DNA of 64,000 nt from Methanoregula sp. (GTDB lineage Archaea; Halobacteriota; Methanomicrobia; Methanomicrobiales; Methanospirillaceae), in contig JAUYTV010000009.1 of assembly GCA_030694985.1 (NCBI GenBank), forward strand, positions 1 to 64,000, written 5' to 3'. A program made the translations under genes and the position numbers. The notes beneath the pieces are model-generated. The model did not search any database. It saw nothing but the letters and a program-made list of their open reading frames with translations, and was not told where the DNA came from. Below are positions 33,930 to 43,263 of the stretch, piece by piece (the stretch's first letter is position 1; the number at the start of each line of letters is the position of its first letter).

Positions 33930-34574
33930 ATGTACGACCTGCACACCCACACGATTCTCTCTGATGGGGAGATGCTCCCGATTGAATTGATCCGGCGGAT
34001 GTCTGTGATCGGTTACACAACAGTTGCGATCACAGATCACGCGGACCATTCCAACACTGAAGAGATACTCACAGCCCTTGCCAAGGTCCGGGAATCTGCA
34101 GATATCTATGGGGTAAGACTGCTCTGCGGAGTTGAGCTCACCCATGTCCCACCAACACTTATCGCAGGTCTTGCAAGGTCTGCAAAGGAACTGGGGGCAG
34201 ATATTGTAATCGTTCACGGTGAAACAACTGTTGAACCAGTGGCTCCAGGTACAAACCATGCTGCCTGTGGATGCAAATACGTAAACGTGCTTGCCCACCC
34301 TGGACTCATCACGATTAAGGATGCACGGCTCGCTGCAAAGAACGGGATTGCCCTTGAGCTCACTTCACGGGGCGGGCACAACCGGACGAACGGTCACGTG
34401 GCACAGATCGCACAGGTGGCAGAATGCCAGCTCGTGGTTGACTCTGACGCGCATGCTCCGCACGATATTATGAGCGAACAGGCAAAATTTATCGTGGCAA
34501 AAGGGGCCGGACTGACCGATGAACAGTGCAGAGAGGTTATATCTTTAAATATCGAGCAGTTCCTTGGTTCCTGA
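33930..34574 (+). CDS. PHP-domain phosphoesterase
   Basis: A 214-aa metal-dependent phosphoesterase of the PHP superfamily. The motifs are in order: DLHTHTILSDG (residues 3-13), ITDHADH (about 35-41), CGVELTH (about 69-75), the NVLAHPG loop and DSDAHAP (about 169-175). The likely activity is histidinol-phosphatase-like or another small phosphate ester hydrolase; PHP proteins in archaea also process nucleic-acid-related esters. It overlaps no neighbour but follows SRP19 by 4 bp, so it is co-transcribed. The substrate is undetermined. Confidence 0.88.
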   Translation: MYDLHTHTILSDGEMLPIELIRRMSVIGYTTVAITDHADHSNTEEILTALAKVRESADIYGVRLLCGVELTHVPPTLIAGLARSAKELGADIVIVHGETTVEPVAPGTNHAACGCKYVNVLAHPGLITIKDARLAAKNGIALELTSRGGHNRTNGHVAQIAQVAECQLVVDSDAHAPHDIMSEQAKFIVAKGAGLTDEQCREVISLNIEQFLGS

Positions 34575-34622
34575 AAATTCTATTTATACTTTCACGGAAC
34601 ATTTAAATGCCGTGCTGTCGAA

Positions 34623-34630
34623 TTTATATA
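34623..34630 (+). promoter_or_regulatory. TATA box of gar1-tfb
   Basis: TTTATATA centred about 50 bp before the gar1 ATG, in the canonical archaeal distance for a short leader. The surrounding 34575-34676 stretch is AT-rich and contains no gene. Confidence 0.6.
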
Positions 34631-34676
34631 GATTACTAAATTATTTCAGTAATATTGTGTTTGTGGGGTTGTTCAG

Positions 34677-34901
34677 ATGAAGGTTGTTGGTCGAGCGATG
34701 AGCACCGTTGGCAGTCGGATGCTCATCATCCAGTGCGATGCCGGCCAACTACCCGCTTTATACAGCGAAGTGACTGACAAGCGGATGAAACCGGTGGGAA
34801 AGATCCTGGATCTTTTTGGCAATATAAAAGCACCTTACGCTGCAGTCCTCTGCCGGGAAAAATGCGCGGTTCTGCCCAATGAGAAACTCTTCGCAAAATA
34901 A
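34677..34901 (+). CDS. gar1: H/ACA RNA-protein component Gar1
   Basis: A 74-aa beta-barrel subunit of the H/ACA RNP that guides pseudouridylation of rRNA, working with Cbf5, Nop10 and L7Ae. The reading MKVVGRAMSTVGSRMLIIQC, the EVTDKRMKPVGKILDLFGNI signature (KRMKPVGKxxDxFG) and the APYAAVL strand define Gar1. It sits directly upstream of TFB with a 64-bp gap, a well-known archaeal gene pair. Confidence 0.94.
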   Translation: MKVVGRAMSTVGSRMLIIQCDAGQLPALYSEVTDKRMKPVGKILDLFGNIKAPYAAVLCREKCAVLPNEKLFAK

Positions 34902-34965
34902 GATCACAACAACACAAGTACATTGGTTTGTGCCATCAGAAAAAAATCAGTAACGGGGAAAGTGG

Positions 34966-35970
<1,005 letters not shown>

Positions 35971-36032
35971 TTCACATCATTTTTTTGCAGCCCTCTTGTC
36001 TCATGATGCGGCGACTGGCGTTAAGGGACAGC

Positions 36033-36073
36033 AACAACTAAATCTCCTGCGCTGGAAAATTGTATGCCACAAA
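36033..36073 (+). promoter_or_regulatory. Conserved block upstream of tRNA-Ala(CGC)
   Basis: A 41-bp segment matching 36606-36646 at 30 of 41 positions. It starts with AACAACTA and ends with TATGCC, R, CAAA, immediately before the tRNA. It carries the TATA-like region and start-site neighbourhood. The duplicate before the second tRNA shows that gene and promoter were duplicated together. Confidence 0.6.
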
Positions 36074-36076
36074 GGC

Positions 36077-36148
36077 GGGCTCGTAGATCAGGGGTAGATC
36101 GCTACGTTCGCAACGTAGAGGCCGCGGGTTCAAATCCCGCCGGGTCCA
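36077..36148 (+). tRNA. tRNA-Ala(CGC)
   Basis: A 72-nt cloverleaf: acceptor GGGCUCG/CGGGUCC with wobbles, D stem GAUC/GAUC, anticodon stem CUACG/CGUAG with loop UUCGCAA (anticodon CGC), T arm GCGGG-UUCAAAU-CCCGC, discriminator A73. No CCA is encoded. It lies downstream of TFB and 500 bp upstream of a second tRNA-Ala. Confidence 0.95.
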
Positions 36149-36359
36149 TTTTCCTGTTTTAAAAAAAAAACGGTCTGAAAAATTTTGGTCCTGAACGCAT
36201 GCTTTTTTGCATTATGATGGGTGCAAAACCCGACTGCGTTTTACACTTTTAAGATTTGTCACCGGGGTTTTTTTTAAGTGCCATTGGGAAAAGGTTGTGC
36301 AGGAACCACGGTAAACATCATAAAACTGTATCTTACAATTTCAAAAATGGACGAGTGAA

Positions 36360-36545
36360 TCATTTCTTCTGTTGCATAGATGCAACTTCACCTTCCAGCG
36401 TGGATTTGAGCTTCTCCAGCGCTTCAGAGAGATCGTTTGTTGTAGTGATGGTAAACGAGTTGTCACTCTTTGGGTCATGGTAGTTGACAACATATTCGAT
36501 CAGCCCGTCCTTTGTTTTCTTGGGTTCAATGATCAGCTTGGCCAT
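36360..36545 (-). CDS. Small conserved-looking protein, 61 aa
   Basis: A 61-aa acidic/basic protein between the two tRNA-Ala genes, on the opposite strand: MAKLIIEPKKTKDGLIEYVV, then FTITTTNDLSEALEKLKSTL and a short charged tail. It reads as a real small protein with a beta-beta-alpha pattern. I do not recognise the family. The rest of 36149-36656 is low-complexity AT-rich flank and the promoter of the second tRNA. Confidence 0.6.
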   Translation of the reverse strand: MAKLIIEPKKTKDGLIEYVVNYHDPKSDNSFTITTTNDLSEALEKLKSTLEGEVASMQQKK

Positions 36546-36605
36546 AATGTTTCATTGGAATATTTTATTTTCGTGATTCATCTGCCTTGCGGATCCCTGA
36601 TCAGT

Positions 36606-36646
36606 AACAACTATATGGGATAGACTGAAAAATAGTATGCCGCAAA
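36606..36646 (+). promoter_or_regulatory. Conserved block upstream of tRNA-Ala(TGC)
   Basis: The partner of 36033-36073 (30 of 41 identical), here with ACTATATGG as the TATA-like sequence. It is followed by ten bases before the tRNA instead of three. Confidence 0.6.
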
Positions 36647-36656
36647 TCATATTGAA

Positions 36657-36728
36657 GGGCTCGTAGATCAGGGGTAGATCGTCACGTTTGCAACGTGAAG
36701 GCCACGGGTTCAAATCCCGTCGAGTCCA
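36657..36728 (+). tRNA. tRNA-Ala(TGC)
   Basis: A 72-nt cloverleaf, first 25 nt identical to the CGC isoacceptor. Acceptor GGGCUCG/CGAGUCC, anticodon stem UCACG/CGUGA with loop UUUGCAA (anticodon UGC), T arm ACGGG-UUCAAAU-CCCGU, discriminator A73. No encoded CCA. Immediately 3' there is low-complexity sequence and no gene until 36935. Confidence 0.95.
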
Positions 36729-36934
36729 TTCGTTTTTGGTACAGTTTCATTTAAAGACCGTCAGGTCTTGCCGGGATCGAAGGGCAGAGCCCTCGCGCCA
36801 ATCACCATCAGGGAACGGGGATCCTCACGATGCGGGGATTGGATGTGGCACCTCCCATTCGATTGAATGACAAGGATCAGATTTACCCTTAAAAAATTGC
36901 AAAGAACTAAAAAAAACCTGCTGAAAATGCAGTT

Positions 36935-37378
36935 TTAATCAATCCAGTCGAGCAGGTGGCGGGACTTCTCCTGCTCACTCTTCTGGATGATCTTTGCTTT
37001 GACTTTTTTTACCGCTTCGGTTGCAGGAGACGACTGCTCGAACTGCCCGTAATCCATATAGTTGCGGGATATATGATCATCTGCTTCTACGGTAATCTCT
37101 TGTATGGGTGAATAAACCTCTTCAGACATTTCCATAGATGATGATTCCTGCCGGATATTCTGTTCAGGCACCAGAACCTGCGGGGTTTCCTGCATTATCA
37201 TTGGGGCCATGACAGGGATTGCGGGGGGTGCCGGCTTTGCAACCTGCGGGAGTGCAGTGGTCTGACTGTATACGCCCTGCGGAGAACCCGACCTGTACAG
37301 TAAGAAATCCACAAAATCTTCGATTTCCCTGCGATGTTCAGGGGACAACCGGTCCAGCTTGCTTTCCAGTGATTCCAT
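36935..37378 (-). CDS. Hypothetical protein with an N-terminal DUF2281-like helix
   Basis: A 147-aa protein. The N-terminal MESLESKLDRLSPEHRREIEDFVDFLLYR is the helical pattern of DUF2281/VapB-like N-termini. The middle (32-90) is Pro/Met/Gln-rich and probably unstructured; the C-terminus is charged and helical, ending HLLDWID. I cannot assign a function. It follows thiL by 71 bp on the same strand. Confidence 0.6.
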   Translation of the reverse strand: MESLESKLDRLSPEHRREIEDFVDFLLYRSGSPQGVYSQTTALPQVAKPAPPAIPVMAPMIMQETPQVLVPEQNIRQESSSMEMSEEVYSPIQEITVEADDHISRNYMDYGQFEQSSPATEAVKKVKAKIIQKSEQEKSRHLLDWID

Positions 37379-37449
37379 ACAGTGCCAGCGTATTTGCAGA
37401 GAAATGTCTCGTGTTGATCGTATTTAATGCGCCGGTAGTTTGGGCCGGA

Positions 37450-38313
37450 TTATTCCCACCGGTGCTGGTAACCGCGCTTTGCAATCGTTATGCCATCAGC
37501 AGTGACTGTTTTTTGTGCCACCACGGTCCCGATCACTGTTGAAGGAACTCCGGCAACAGGAAATTTGTCGGGGGAGAGCGTAAAGATCAGTTCGTAATCC
37601 CCACCGCCATGGAGCGCGAGTTCACGTGCCTGATCAAAGGGGATACACGGGGCAAGGGGCAATTTTGAAACATCAATCGCAAACCCGCACCCGTTGACAC
37701 TTGCCAGATCATAGAGCGAGAGGGCAATCCCGTCACTGTCATCCATCATTGCACTGACACCCGCCCGCCCGAGACGCTGGCCTTCTTCTACCCGGGGCTG
37801 CGGCTCAAAGAGGGCCTTTTCGAACTGGAGATACCCGTCAAGCCGTGCCTGCGCCTGACCGGGGGTTCCTGTGATGCAGACAAGATCGCCTGGTTTGGCA
37901 CCCTTCCGCCGCACAATATGGTCTTTATCAACCAGCCCCAGCCCGGTCGTTACCACGGTGAGCTCACCATGCCGGTCAATATCGCCACCTATGATGTTAG
38001 CACCATATTTTTTACAACAGTCCTGTGCCCCTTGCATAACACCGGACAGGGACCTCCAGTCATCCAAACCTACGGCAATAAGGAGATATTTCGGGGCCGC
38101 TCCCATACTTGCAATGTCAGAGAGGGTGACTGCTGCACTCATCCAGCCAGCCTGCCAGTCCGTCATTCCTTCTACAAAATCGGTAGTCCGGTGGAGCATG
38201 TCGGTTGTCACTACCAGGATCTGTTCACCACACGGCAACTCGGCACAGTCATCAAGGCATTTCTCACGCCCGACTACACCCATCACCACGTTTAAGAGCT
38301 CACGATCATCCAC
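37450..38313 (-). CDS. thiL: Thiamine-monophosphate kinase ThiL
   Basis: A 287-aa enzyme that phosphorylates thiamine monophosphate to the diphosphate cofactor. Features of the family: CLDDCAELP near the start, VTTDMLHRTTDFVEGMTDWQAGWMSAAVTLSDIASMGA, the GGDIDRHGELTVVTTGLG segment and the HGGGDYELIFTLS C-terminal motif. Translation starts at a GTG (38313) behind GGAGGTGAAG; the gene overlaps the end of DUF460 by 8 bp. Last gene of the Rio2-DUF460-ThiL cluster. Confidence 0.95.
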   Translation of the reverse strand: MDDRELLNVVMGVVGREKCLDDCAELPCGEQILVVTTDMLHRTTDFVEGMTDWQAGWMSAAVTLSDIASMGAAPKYLLIAVGLDDWRSLSGVMQGAQDCCKKYGANIIGGDIDRHGELTVVTTGLGLVDKDHIVRRKGAKPGDLVCITGTPGQAQARLDGYLQFEKALFEPQPRVEEGQRLGRAGVSAMMDDSDGIALSLYDLASVNGCGFAIDVSKLPLAPCIPFDQARELALHGGGDYELIFTLSPDKFPVAGVPSTVIGTVVAQKTVTADGITIAKRGYQHRWE

Positions 38314-40273
38314 TCTTCTTCACCTCCTTACCCCGTTCGCTCTTGTACTCCTTGAATATGTGCTCAATCATTTCCGTCTTTTTCTCCCGTTCATGCTGAA
38401 CCTGTACACCCTGCCACTGGATCAGGGCCTGATCAAGCGTCTCTTTCCCGCAGAGTCCCTGCTTACCCCGAACCTGAACCCCCGCTTCCTTATCATTAAG
38501 AAGGGGAACTCCGGCTTCGCGGAAGGAGGGAAAGAGCCGCGGATCACACTTTGCAAGAACCACAGACCCGGCAACCACCGCTTTAACCCGCATTTCAGCG
38601 AGATCCTTGACAACACTCCTACCCCAGCCATCGATACGGGTGACAAAGACAACATCTCCCTCATCGATTCCCACATCTTCAATGAGCCTTCTGATACCGT
38701 CTTTTGTCAGCGTGTCCATCACTTTTACCGGGACAACCTCGCCATCAATGGAGAGTTCAGCAAACTGTTTGATCCGTGCTAACCGTTTGGCAAGGTTCCG
38801 GTTATGGCGTTCCTCTTTTCGTAAATGCTTTTTTAAGCTCTGGATAGCCTCATCCTTTTTTACTACTTCTGCATCCTTTGCCAGTTCGGAGTCGCGGTTT
38901 GTCTGAACCTTCCGGATGCGTGCTTGCAGGCGGTGAATCTCGTAATTCTTGCTTTTGATCTCTTCTTGCAGTTCAGAAACAAACGTGCGAAGTCGCTTGA
39001 CCATGCCATCTAAGACCCGCACCCGTTCATCGTGTTTCTCATCGACACGGACCGGAGGGGGTTCCCGTTGGGGGGCAGGAGACGTGCTGCCATTCATCTC
39101 AATGAGAATGTGCTCCAACGACTGACCGCGGATCACCCGTGCCCGGACTTCATCGAGATCGTGACCCGGGGGAATCCGCTTTAACAGGTTCTGGAACTTG
39201 TGCCGGTACTGGCGGTATGCATCGAGAGCTGCCGATAGCGCGTCCCGCTCGTGATCATTCCCATACGAAAAGGGGGCAGAAAGCTCCAGCTTGGTCTCAA
39301 CACTCACATCCTGTTTCGGGGTATATGCAACAGCACTGAACGCCCGGCGGATCTTCTCAACAGAAAATGGCATATCCTGCACATCGGATGCAATGATTAA
39401 GGGTTTTCCGACTTTGTAGAGCGACTCGATCACATCTCCCATATTCATCTGCCGGGAACTCTGGAGGTGCAGGAGGTTCCCGTCGAGATCCAGTGCGGCA
39501 AAAGCGGTGGTAGTCCCGGGGTCAATTCCGACAATCAGGTAACGCGGCTTTCCTGATAGCGGGCGGTACTGGATCCGTTCGAGCCGTTTGCCATTGATTC
39601 GCACCTGCACATCGGAACCACGGCAGGTGGAAACGGGTACCTGGTCACGGGTAGTAAAGACCCGGAATACCACCCGGCTGCACCCGCCAAATGCCCGGGT
39701 CTCCTTCTTCTCATATCTCAGCCCGGCTGCGACAAGGGCCTGTTCAATCTCGCGCCCTTTGAGTTGCACGGCCCCGTGGATCTTACGCACGTAACGGTTC
39801 TGGCTCCATCCCCCCTTTCCTAACGAGCGGTGCCGGCTCACGATGATCTCGCTCTCGTTCTCAAACGCGATCACCTCGGCGCCTGCACCAAGAGAGGCAA
39901 CCTGTGCACTGGTCCTTGCTTCAGCAAAGGGATCGAAACGGTTGAAACTGATATTGTACCGGGCGGCAACTTTACCAAGCGTTTCCTTGCGCTCACCGCC
40001 GGTCACCTGAACCAGCCGGGTCTGCGGGGGTAACCCTTGTAAAAAGAAGTAGAGTTCCTTCTGGTCCGCAGCAATCTCCTGCAGGCTGTCCACAGCAAGG
40101 ATATCGGGTTGTTCCTCCTGGAGCATGCGAAAGAGCCGGAACAGCGAGACTTCGGATTCGCTCACGATCGTTGGGCCTTCCATCCGGATCAAGGCATAGA
40201 CCGGCCTTTTGGTGCGTGATCTTACCGATCCTTTGATGATATCGATGCCAAAGACACTCAGCCGGTCACGCAT
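38306..40273 (-). CDS. DUF460 archaeal RuvC-fold-like protein
   Basis: A 655-aa archaeal protein. The N-terminal 1-230 region is archaeal-specific; 245-360 has the RNase H/RuvC-like strand pattern (YLIVGIDPGTTTAFAALDLDGN); the middle coiled coil (about 410-500, KRLRTFVSELQEEIKSKNYE) is followed by a C-terminal 510-640 domain with DEGDVVFVTRIDGWGRSVVKD. The family is conserved in Euryarchaeota, with no known activity; a nuclease or nucleic-acid role is suggested by the RuvC-like fold. It overlaps the Rio2 end by 16 bp and thiL by 8 bp, so the three are translated together. Confidence 0.88.
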   Translation of the reverse strand: MRDRLSVFGIDIIKGSVRSRTKRPVYALIRMEGPTIVSESEVSLFRLFRMLQEEQPDILAVDSLQEIAADQKELYFFLQGLPPQTRLVQVTGGERKETLGKVAARYNISFNRFDPFAEARTSAQVASLGAGAEVIAFENESEIIVSRHRSLGKGGWSQNRYVRKIHGAVQLKGREIEQALVAAGLRYEKKETRAFGGCSRVVFRVFTTRDQVPVSTCRGSDVQVRINGKRLERIQYRPLSGKPRYLIVGIDPGTTTAFAALDLDGNLLHLQSSRQMNMGDVIESLYKVGKPLIIASDVQDMPFSVEKIRRAFSAVAYTPKQDVSVETKLELSAPFSYGNDHERDALSAALDAYRQYRHKFQNLLKRIPPGHDLDEVRARVIRGQSLEHILIEMNGSTSPAPQREPPPVRVDEKHDERVRVLDGMVKRLRTFVSELQEEIKSKNYEIHRLQARIRKVQTNRDSELAKDAEVVKKDEAIQSLKKHLRKEERHNRNLAKRLARIKQFAELSIDGEVVPVKVMDTLTKDGIRRLIEDVGIDEGDVVFVTRIDGWGRSVVKDLAEMRVKAVVAGSVVLAKCDPRLFPSFREAGVPLLNDKEAGVQVRGKQGLCGKETLDQALIQWQGVQVQHEREKKTEMIEHIFKEYKSERGKEVKKSG

Positions 40274-41115
40274 TGTATCGCATCCTCACGGTCATACGTA
40301 AGTTTGTATTTCCGTTTAAAATACGTAAGGATGTTATCAATATCCCGGTTAAGGGTGGTTTCTGCATTCGGATGAGAGATCTCTATCCACTGGGGCCAGT
40401 CGATGAGTACGCATTTGCCATCTTCCATTAAGATGTTGTATTCCGAGAGGTCGGAATGGATTATGCCTTCCTTGTATGCAATGCGGACATTTTCCAGGAT
40501 CTCATCGAGCACCTCGGCAGGAGCCTCCAACCGGCAGCGGTTGAGATTCATACCCTGGATAAGCGCCATTACCACGGTATGACGGTTCTGTGCAACAGGG
40601 AGCGGAACGCTGACTTTCGGGTGAAGAGCCACCAGCGCCTTATACTCCCGTTCGGCAGAGAGCTTCGATGCGATGAGCCATGGGCAATGCCCCCCTTCTG
40701 TCATATACTCCCGGTTGACCCGGGCTGAATTGAAGGATCGCCCCCCGATCCGGTGGAACTTTATCGCAACCGGCCCGAGACCAAGAGCCTCATAGACAAC
40801 CGATTCCTTGCCTTCACCAATCTGCGTTCCCAGCGCAGAGATCGTTCCTTTCCTTGTGAGACTTGCAAGTGCAAGCGTGTCATATCCCCCAAAAACAAGG
40901 GCATACCCATCGTAGGGTACCGGGTTGAACCGCACCATGCCCCATTCAATTAAGCGTGCCAACCGGTAATTCACTTCGGATTCTGCAAACCCGGTACTGG
41001 TTATCAACTGTTCAAGGGGAATCCATGCATAGCGTGACATCTGGCGCTCAAGCACCGAAAGAATAGTTTTTTCGTATTTATGCAGGGTGCGGATGTGTTC
41101 CGCAGAGACGGCCAT
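40258..41115 (-). CDS. rio2: Rio2 atypical serine kinase
   Basis: A 285-aa RIO-family kinase/ATPase that acts in small-subunit maturation. A winged helix occupies residues 1-85; the kinase has the nucleotide loop GEGKESVVYEA, the lysine in VAIKFHRIG, catalytic HSDLSEYNILM and the metal aspartate in VLIDWPQW. ATG at 41115 is chosen (MAVSAEHIRTL); 27 further codons upstream add nothing. It is divergent from the NcsA-like gene with about 110 bp between. Confidence 0.95.
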   Translation of the reverse strand: MAVSAEHIRTLHKYEKTILSVLERQMSRYAWIPLEQLITSTGFAESEVNYRLARLIEWGMVRFNPVPYDGYALVFGGYDTLALASLTRKGTISALGTQIGEGKESVVYEALGLGPVAIKFHRIGGRSFNSARVNREYMTEGGHCPWLIASKLSAEREYKALVALHPKVSVPLPVAQNRHTVVMALIQGMNLNRCRLEAPAEVLDEILENVRIAYKEGIIHSDLSEYNILMEDGKCVLIDWPQWIEISHPNAETTLNRDIDNILTYFKRKYKLTYDREDAIQCVTG

Positions 41116-41227
41116 AATCGTTAGAGTGGTTATGTGCCGGACTATAAAATCACTCCTTACTGCCACCAGAGACCATTTCATCAAAACCTTAAACATCTTT
41201 TGTCCTCCAATAAAAGTGAGTCAGAGC

Positions 41228-42121
41228 ATGAAGTGCAGCAAGTGTCTTCAGGATGCAATATTTTTCCAGCCCTATTCGGGGCTGCATCTCTGCGGTCAGC
41301 ACATTATTGCAGATGTTGAAGCCAAGGCAAAAAAGGTGATACGAGCTCACGGATGGCTCAAGAGCAGAGATCACATAGCAGTGCTTCTTTTTGGGGACCA
41401 GGGCGGCAGTGCGCTCCTGTATTTCTTAAAAAAACTCACGGAACAGCGCAGCGATATACGGATCACTGCTTTAATTATTACTGATAAAAAAAGCATTGGC
41501 AGCAACACTTTGCGTGCAAAGCATATCGCTGAGTGCCTGGATACAGAGTTTCTTGAAGTATCGCTATCAGAAGAATCCGAGTGCGGGGCAGGAACACTTG
41601 CGGCAAAAAACCCGGAGATCTCATCACTGCCAATGTTTCCCACATCCGATTCCATACTGCCCGACGGGATTGCACAAAAGCACGGAATCACAAAGATTGC
41701 ATGGGGACTTTGCCTCGATGATGCGGCAGGGGTAGTACTTGATCATATCATCCGGGGCGATGGGGAAAAACTGGTCCGGAACAGCTCCTTTGGAGATGCC
41801 ATTATCCGAATCTGTCCGTTCATTGCAGTTACTGCAGCAGAAATATCCCTGTATGCAGAACTCTGCGGATGTGGCAATGAAATGACCATCAATCCGGAAC
41901 CGGGAGATGGACTGCACAAGGACGTGAACGACATGCTGGACCACTATACAGATAACCACCCTGCAACAAAATATGCACTCCTGAATCTGGGAGAAAACCT
42001 CATGGGTCTCACAACAGGCATCGCAGGTCTCATCTATGCCTGTGAATGTTACGGGAAATACCAGCAGGGGATCTGCAATGACGGCTCAATCTCCATTGAG
42101 GTGACGAATGTCGCACGTTAA
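41228..42121 (+). CDS. NcsA/TtuA-like protein with a lost ATP-binding loop
   Basis: A 297-aa protein with the frame of the archaeal tRNA 2-thiolation enzymes (TtuA/NcsA). The zinc site is present: C3-x2-C6, C22-x2-H25. The later IAWGLCLDDAAGVVLDHIIRGD corresponds to the LDDEAQ segment. But the PP-loop motif SGGxDS is replaced by F55-G-D-Q-G-G, and the CSxCG iron-sulfur region reads FPTSD, so the cysteine is gone. It is therefore unlikely to adenylate or thiolate tRNA. The C-terminal cysteines (YACECYGKYQQGIC) remain. Start ATG at 41228. It overlaps the next gene by 14 bp. It may be a regulatory or structural paralogue. Confidence 0.75.
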   Translation: MKCSKCLQDAIFFQPYSGLHLCGQHIIADVEAKAKKVIRAHGWLKSRDHIAVLLFGDQGGSALLYFLKKLTEQRSDIRITALIITDKKSIGSNTLRAKHIAECLDTEFLEVSLSEESECGAGTLAAKNPEISSLPMFPTSDSILPDGIAQKHGITKIAWGLCLDDAAGVVLDHIIRGDGEKLVRNSSFGDAIIRICPFIAVTAAEISLYAELCGCGNEMTINPEPGDGLHKDVNDMLDHYTDNHPATKYALLNLGENLMGLTTGIAGLIYACECYGKYQQGICNDGSISIEVTNVAR

Positions 42122-42437
42122 ACAGGGCAGGATCTGGAGGGCGATCCGGAATTCTTTGGGCATCCAGATATCCATTTATTTCATAGCATTTGCACTGCTC
42201 ATTATTCTTTACACGTACATTTTCCACCTGTTTTATCCACTGCCGGGAAACAAATCCATCACATGGGCAAGTGCGCTTTTGTTTGTAGTCCAGTCTATGA
42301 CAACGGTCGGGTATGGTGAGATCCTCCCATTCAGATATCTCCATTATGCAGGAGCAGAAGAGATCGTTTTTGAAGGAGATGCCCTCATAGCAGTCGGGAA
42401 TACAGGACAGTTGAAAAAGTTCATTCATCGGGTATAA
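42108..42437 (+). pseudogene. Potassium channel with its middle deleted
   Basis: A 109-aa reading frame joins two ends of an ion-channel gene. Residues 20-45 are a transmembrane helix; residues 53-75 are a pore helix and K+ selectivity filter (TTVGYGE). Directly afterwards come RYLHYAG and the last strand-helix of a TrkA-C/RCK domain (EEIVFEGDALIAVGNTGQL), with the second transmembrane helix and the whole RCK nucleotide-binding region missing. The frame is intact across the junction. Full-length relatives would be about 250-350 aa. It sits between the NcsA-like gene (14-bp overlap) and nadE. It cannot form a normal pore subunit. Confidence 0.8.
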
Positions 42438-42453
42438 CAAAGAGGAAGCGCAA

Positions 42454-43218
42454 ATGGCAGCAGATCTTGGGTGCAGGTTGGGACAGATTGAACAGATGAT
42501 CCGGTACGCTTACTGGAACAGCGGGTGCACGGGTATTGTTCTTGGGGTGAGCGGGGGTATAGACTCTGCAGTAGCAGCAGCGTTCTGTTGCCGGGCGATT
42601 GGCCCAAAAAAAGTACTTGGGCTTTCTCTTCCCTCTGCAATCAGCAATCTTAAAGATTGTAAGGATGCGGCTACACTCTGTGCCCAGCTTGGCATGGAAC
42701 ACAGAGTTGTCAGTATCGAACCAATGCTTGAAGGATTTAAGACCATACCGGATTATTCCCCCTCACGTTACCTGACCGGGAACCTGATGGCCCGGATCAG
42801 GATGGCAGTTATTTATTATCATGCCAACTTAGACCACAGACTCGTCTGCGGCACATCCAACCGTAGCGAGTATATGCTCGGTTACTGCACAAAATTCGGA
42901 GATAACGCGGCTGATATCCAGCCAATCATCCACATGTACAAGGATGAAATCTATGAAGCTGCAAAGGAGCTGAAGATTCCGGATCATATCGTAAAAAAAG
43001 CCCCATCTGCCGGGTTATGGGAGGGGCAGAGTGACGAAAGCGAGATCGGTCTTTCTTACGCTGATATAGATGCATCATTAAGAGCCCTTGAACGTCACCA
43101 GTGGAAGGCAACAACACCAACTGAAGAAAAAGTCCTTGCACTGGTAAAGAAAAGTGAGCACAAGCGACTCTCAGCACCTGACCTTTTAGCCGCCCTGCAA
43201 AATTGCCAGAATATTTAG
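42454..43218 (+). CDS. nadE: NH3-dependent NAD synthetase
   Basis: A 254-aa enzyme that amidates nicotinic acid adenine dinucleotide to NAD with ammonia. The PP-loop is intact (GVSGGIDSAVAAAF, about 32-45), followed by LVCGTSNRSEYMLGYCTKFGD (the substrate loop) and KKAPSAGLWEGQSDESEIG. No glutaminase domain is present, as expected for the ammonia-dependent type. GAGGAAGCGC lies before the ATG. It follows the channel remnant by 16 bp. Assignment is secure. Confidence 0.97.
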   Translation: MAADLGCRLGQIEQMIRYAYWNSGCTGIVLGVSGGIDSAVAAAFCCRAIGPKKVLGLSLPSAISNLKDCKDAATLCAQLGMEHRVVSIEPMLEGFKTIPDYSPSRYLTGNLMARIRMAVIYYHANLDHRLVCGTSNRSEYMLGYCTKFGDNAADIQPIIHMYKDEIYEAAKELKIPDHIVKKAPSAGLWEGQSDESEIGLSYADIDASLRALERHQWKATTPTEEKVLALVKKSEHKRLSAPDLLAALQNCQNI

Positions 43219-43263
43219 CAATTGTCCCGACAAAAAAAGGCAACGGGAGAGCCCGTCCAAGCC

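Noticed and set aside
36149-36656. Integrated element between the two tRNA-Ala genes
   Set aside because: No integrase and only a 61-aa gene in about 500 bp; the shared upstream block supports simple duplication.
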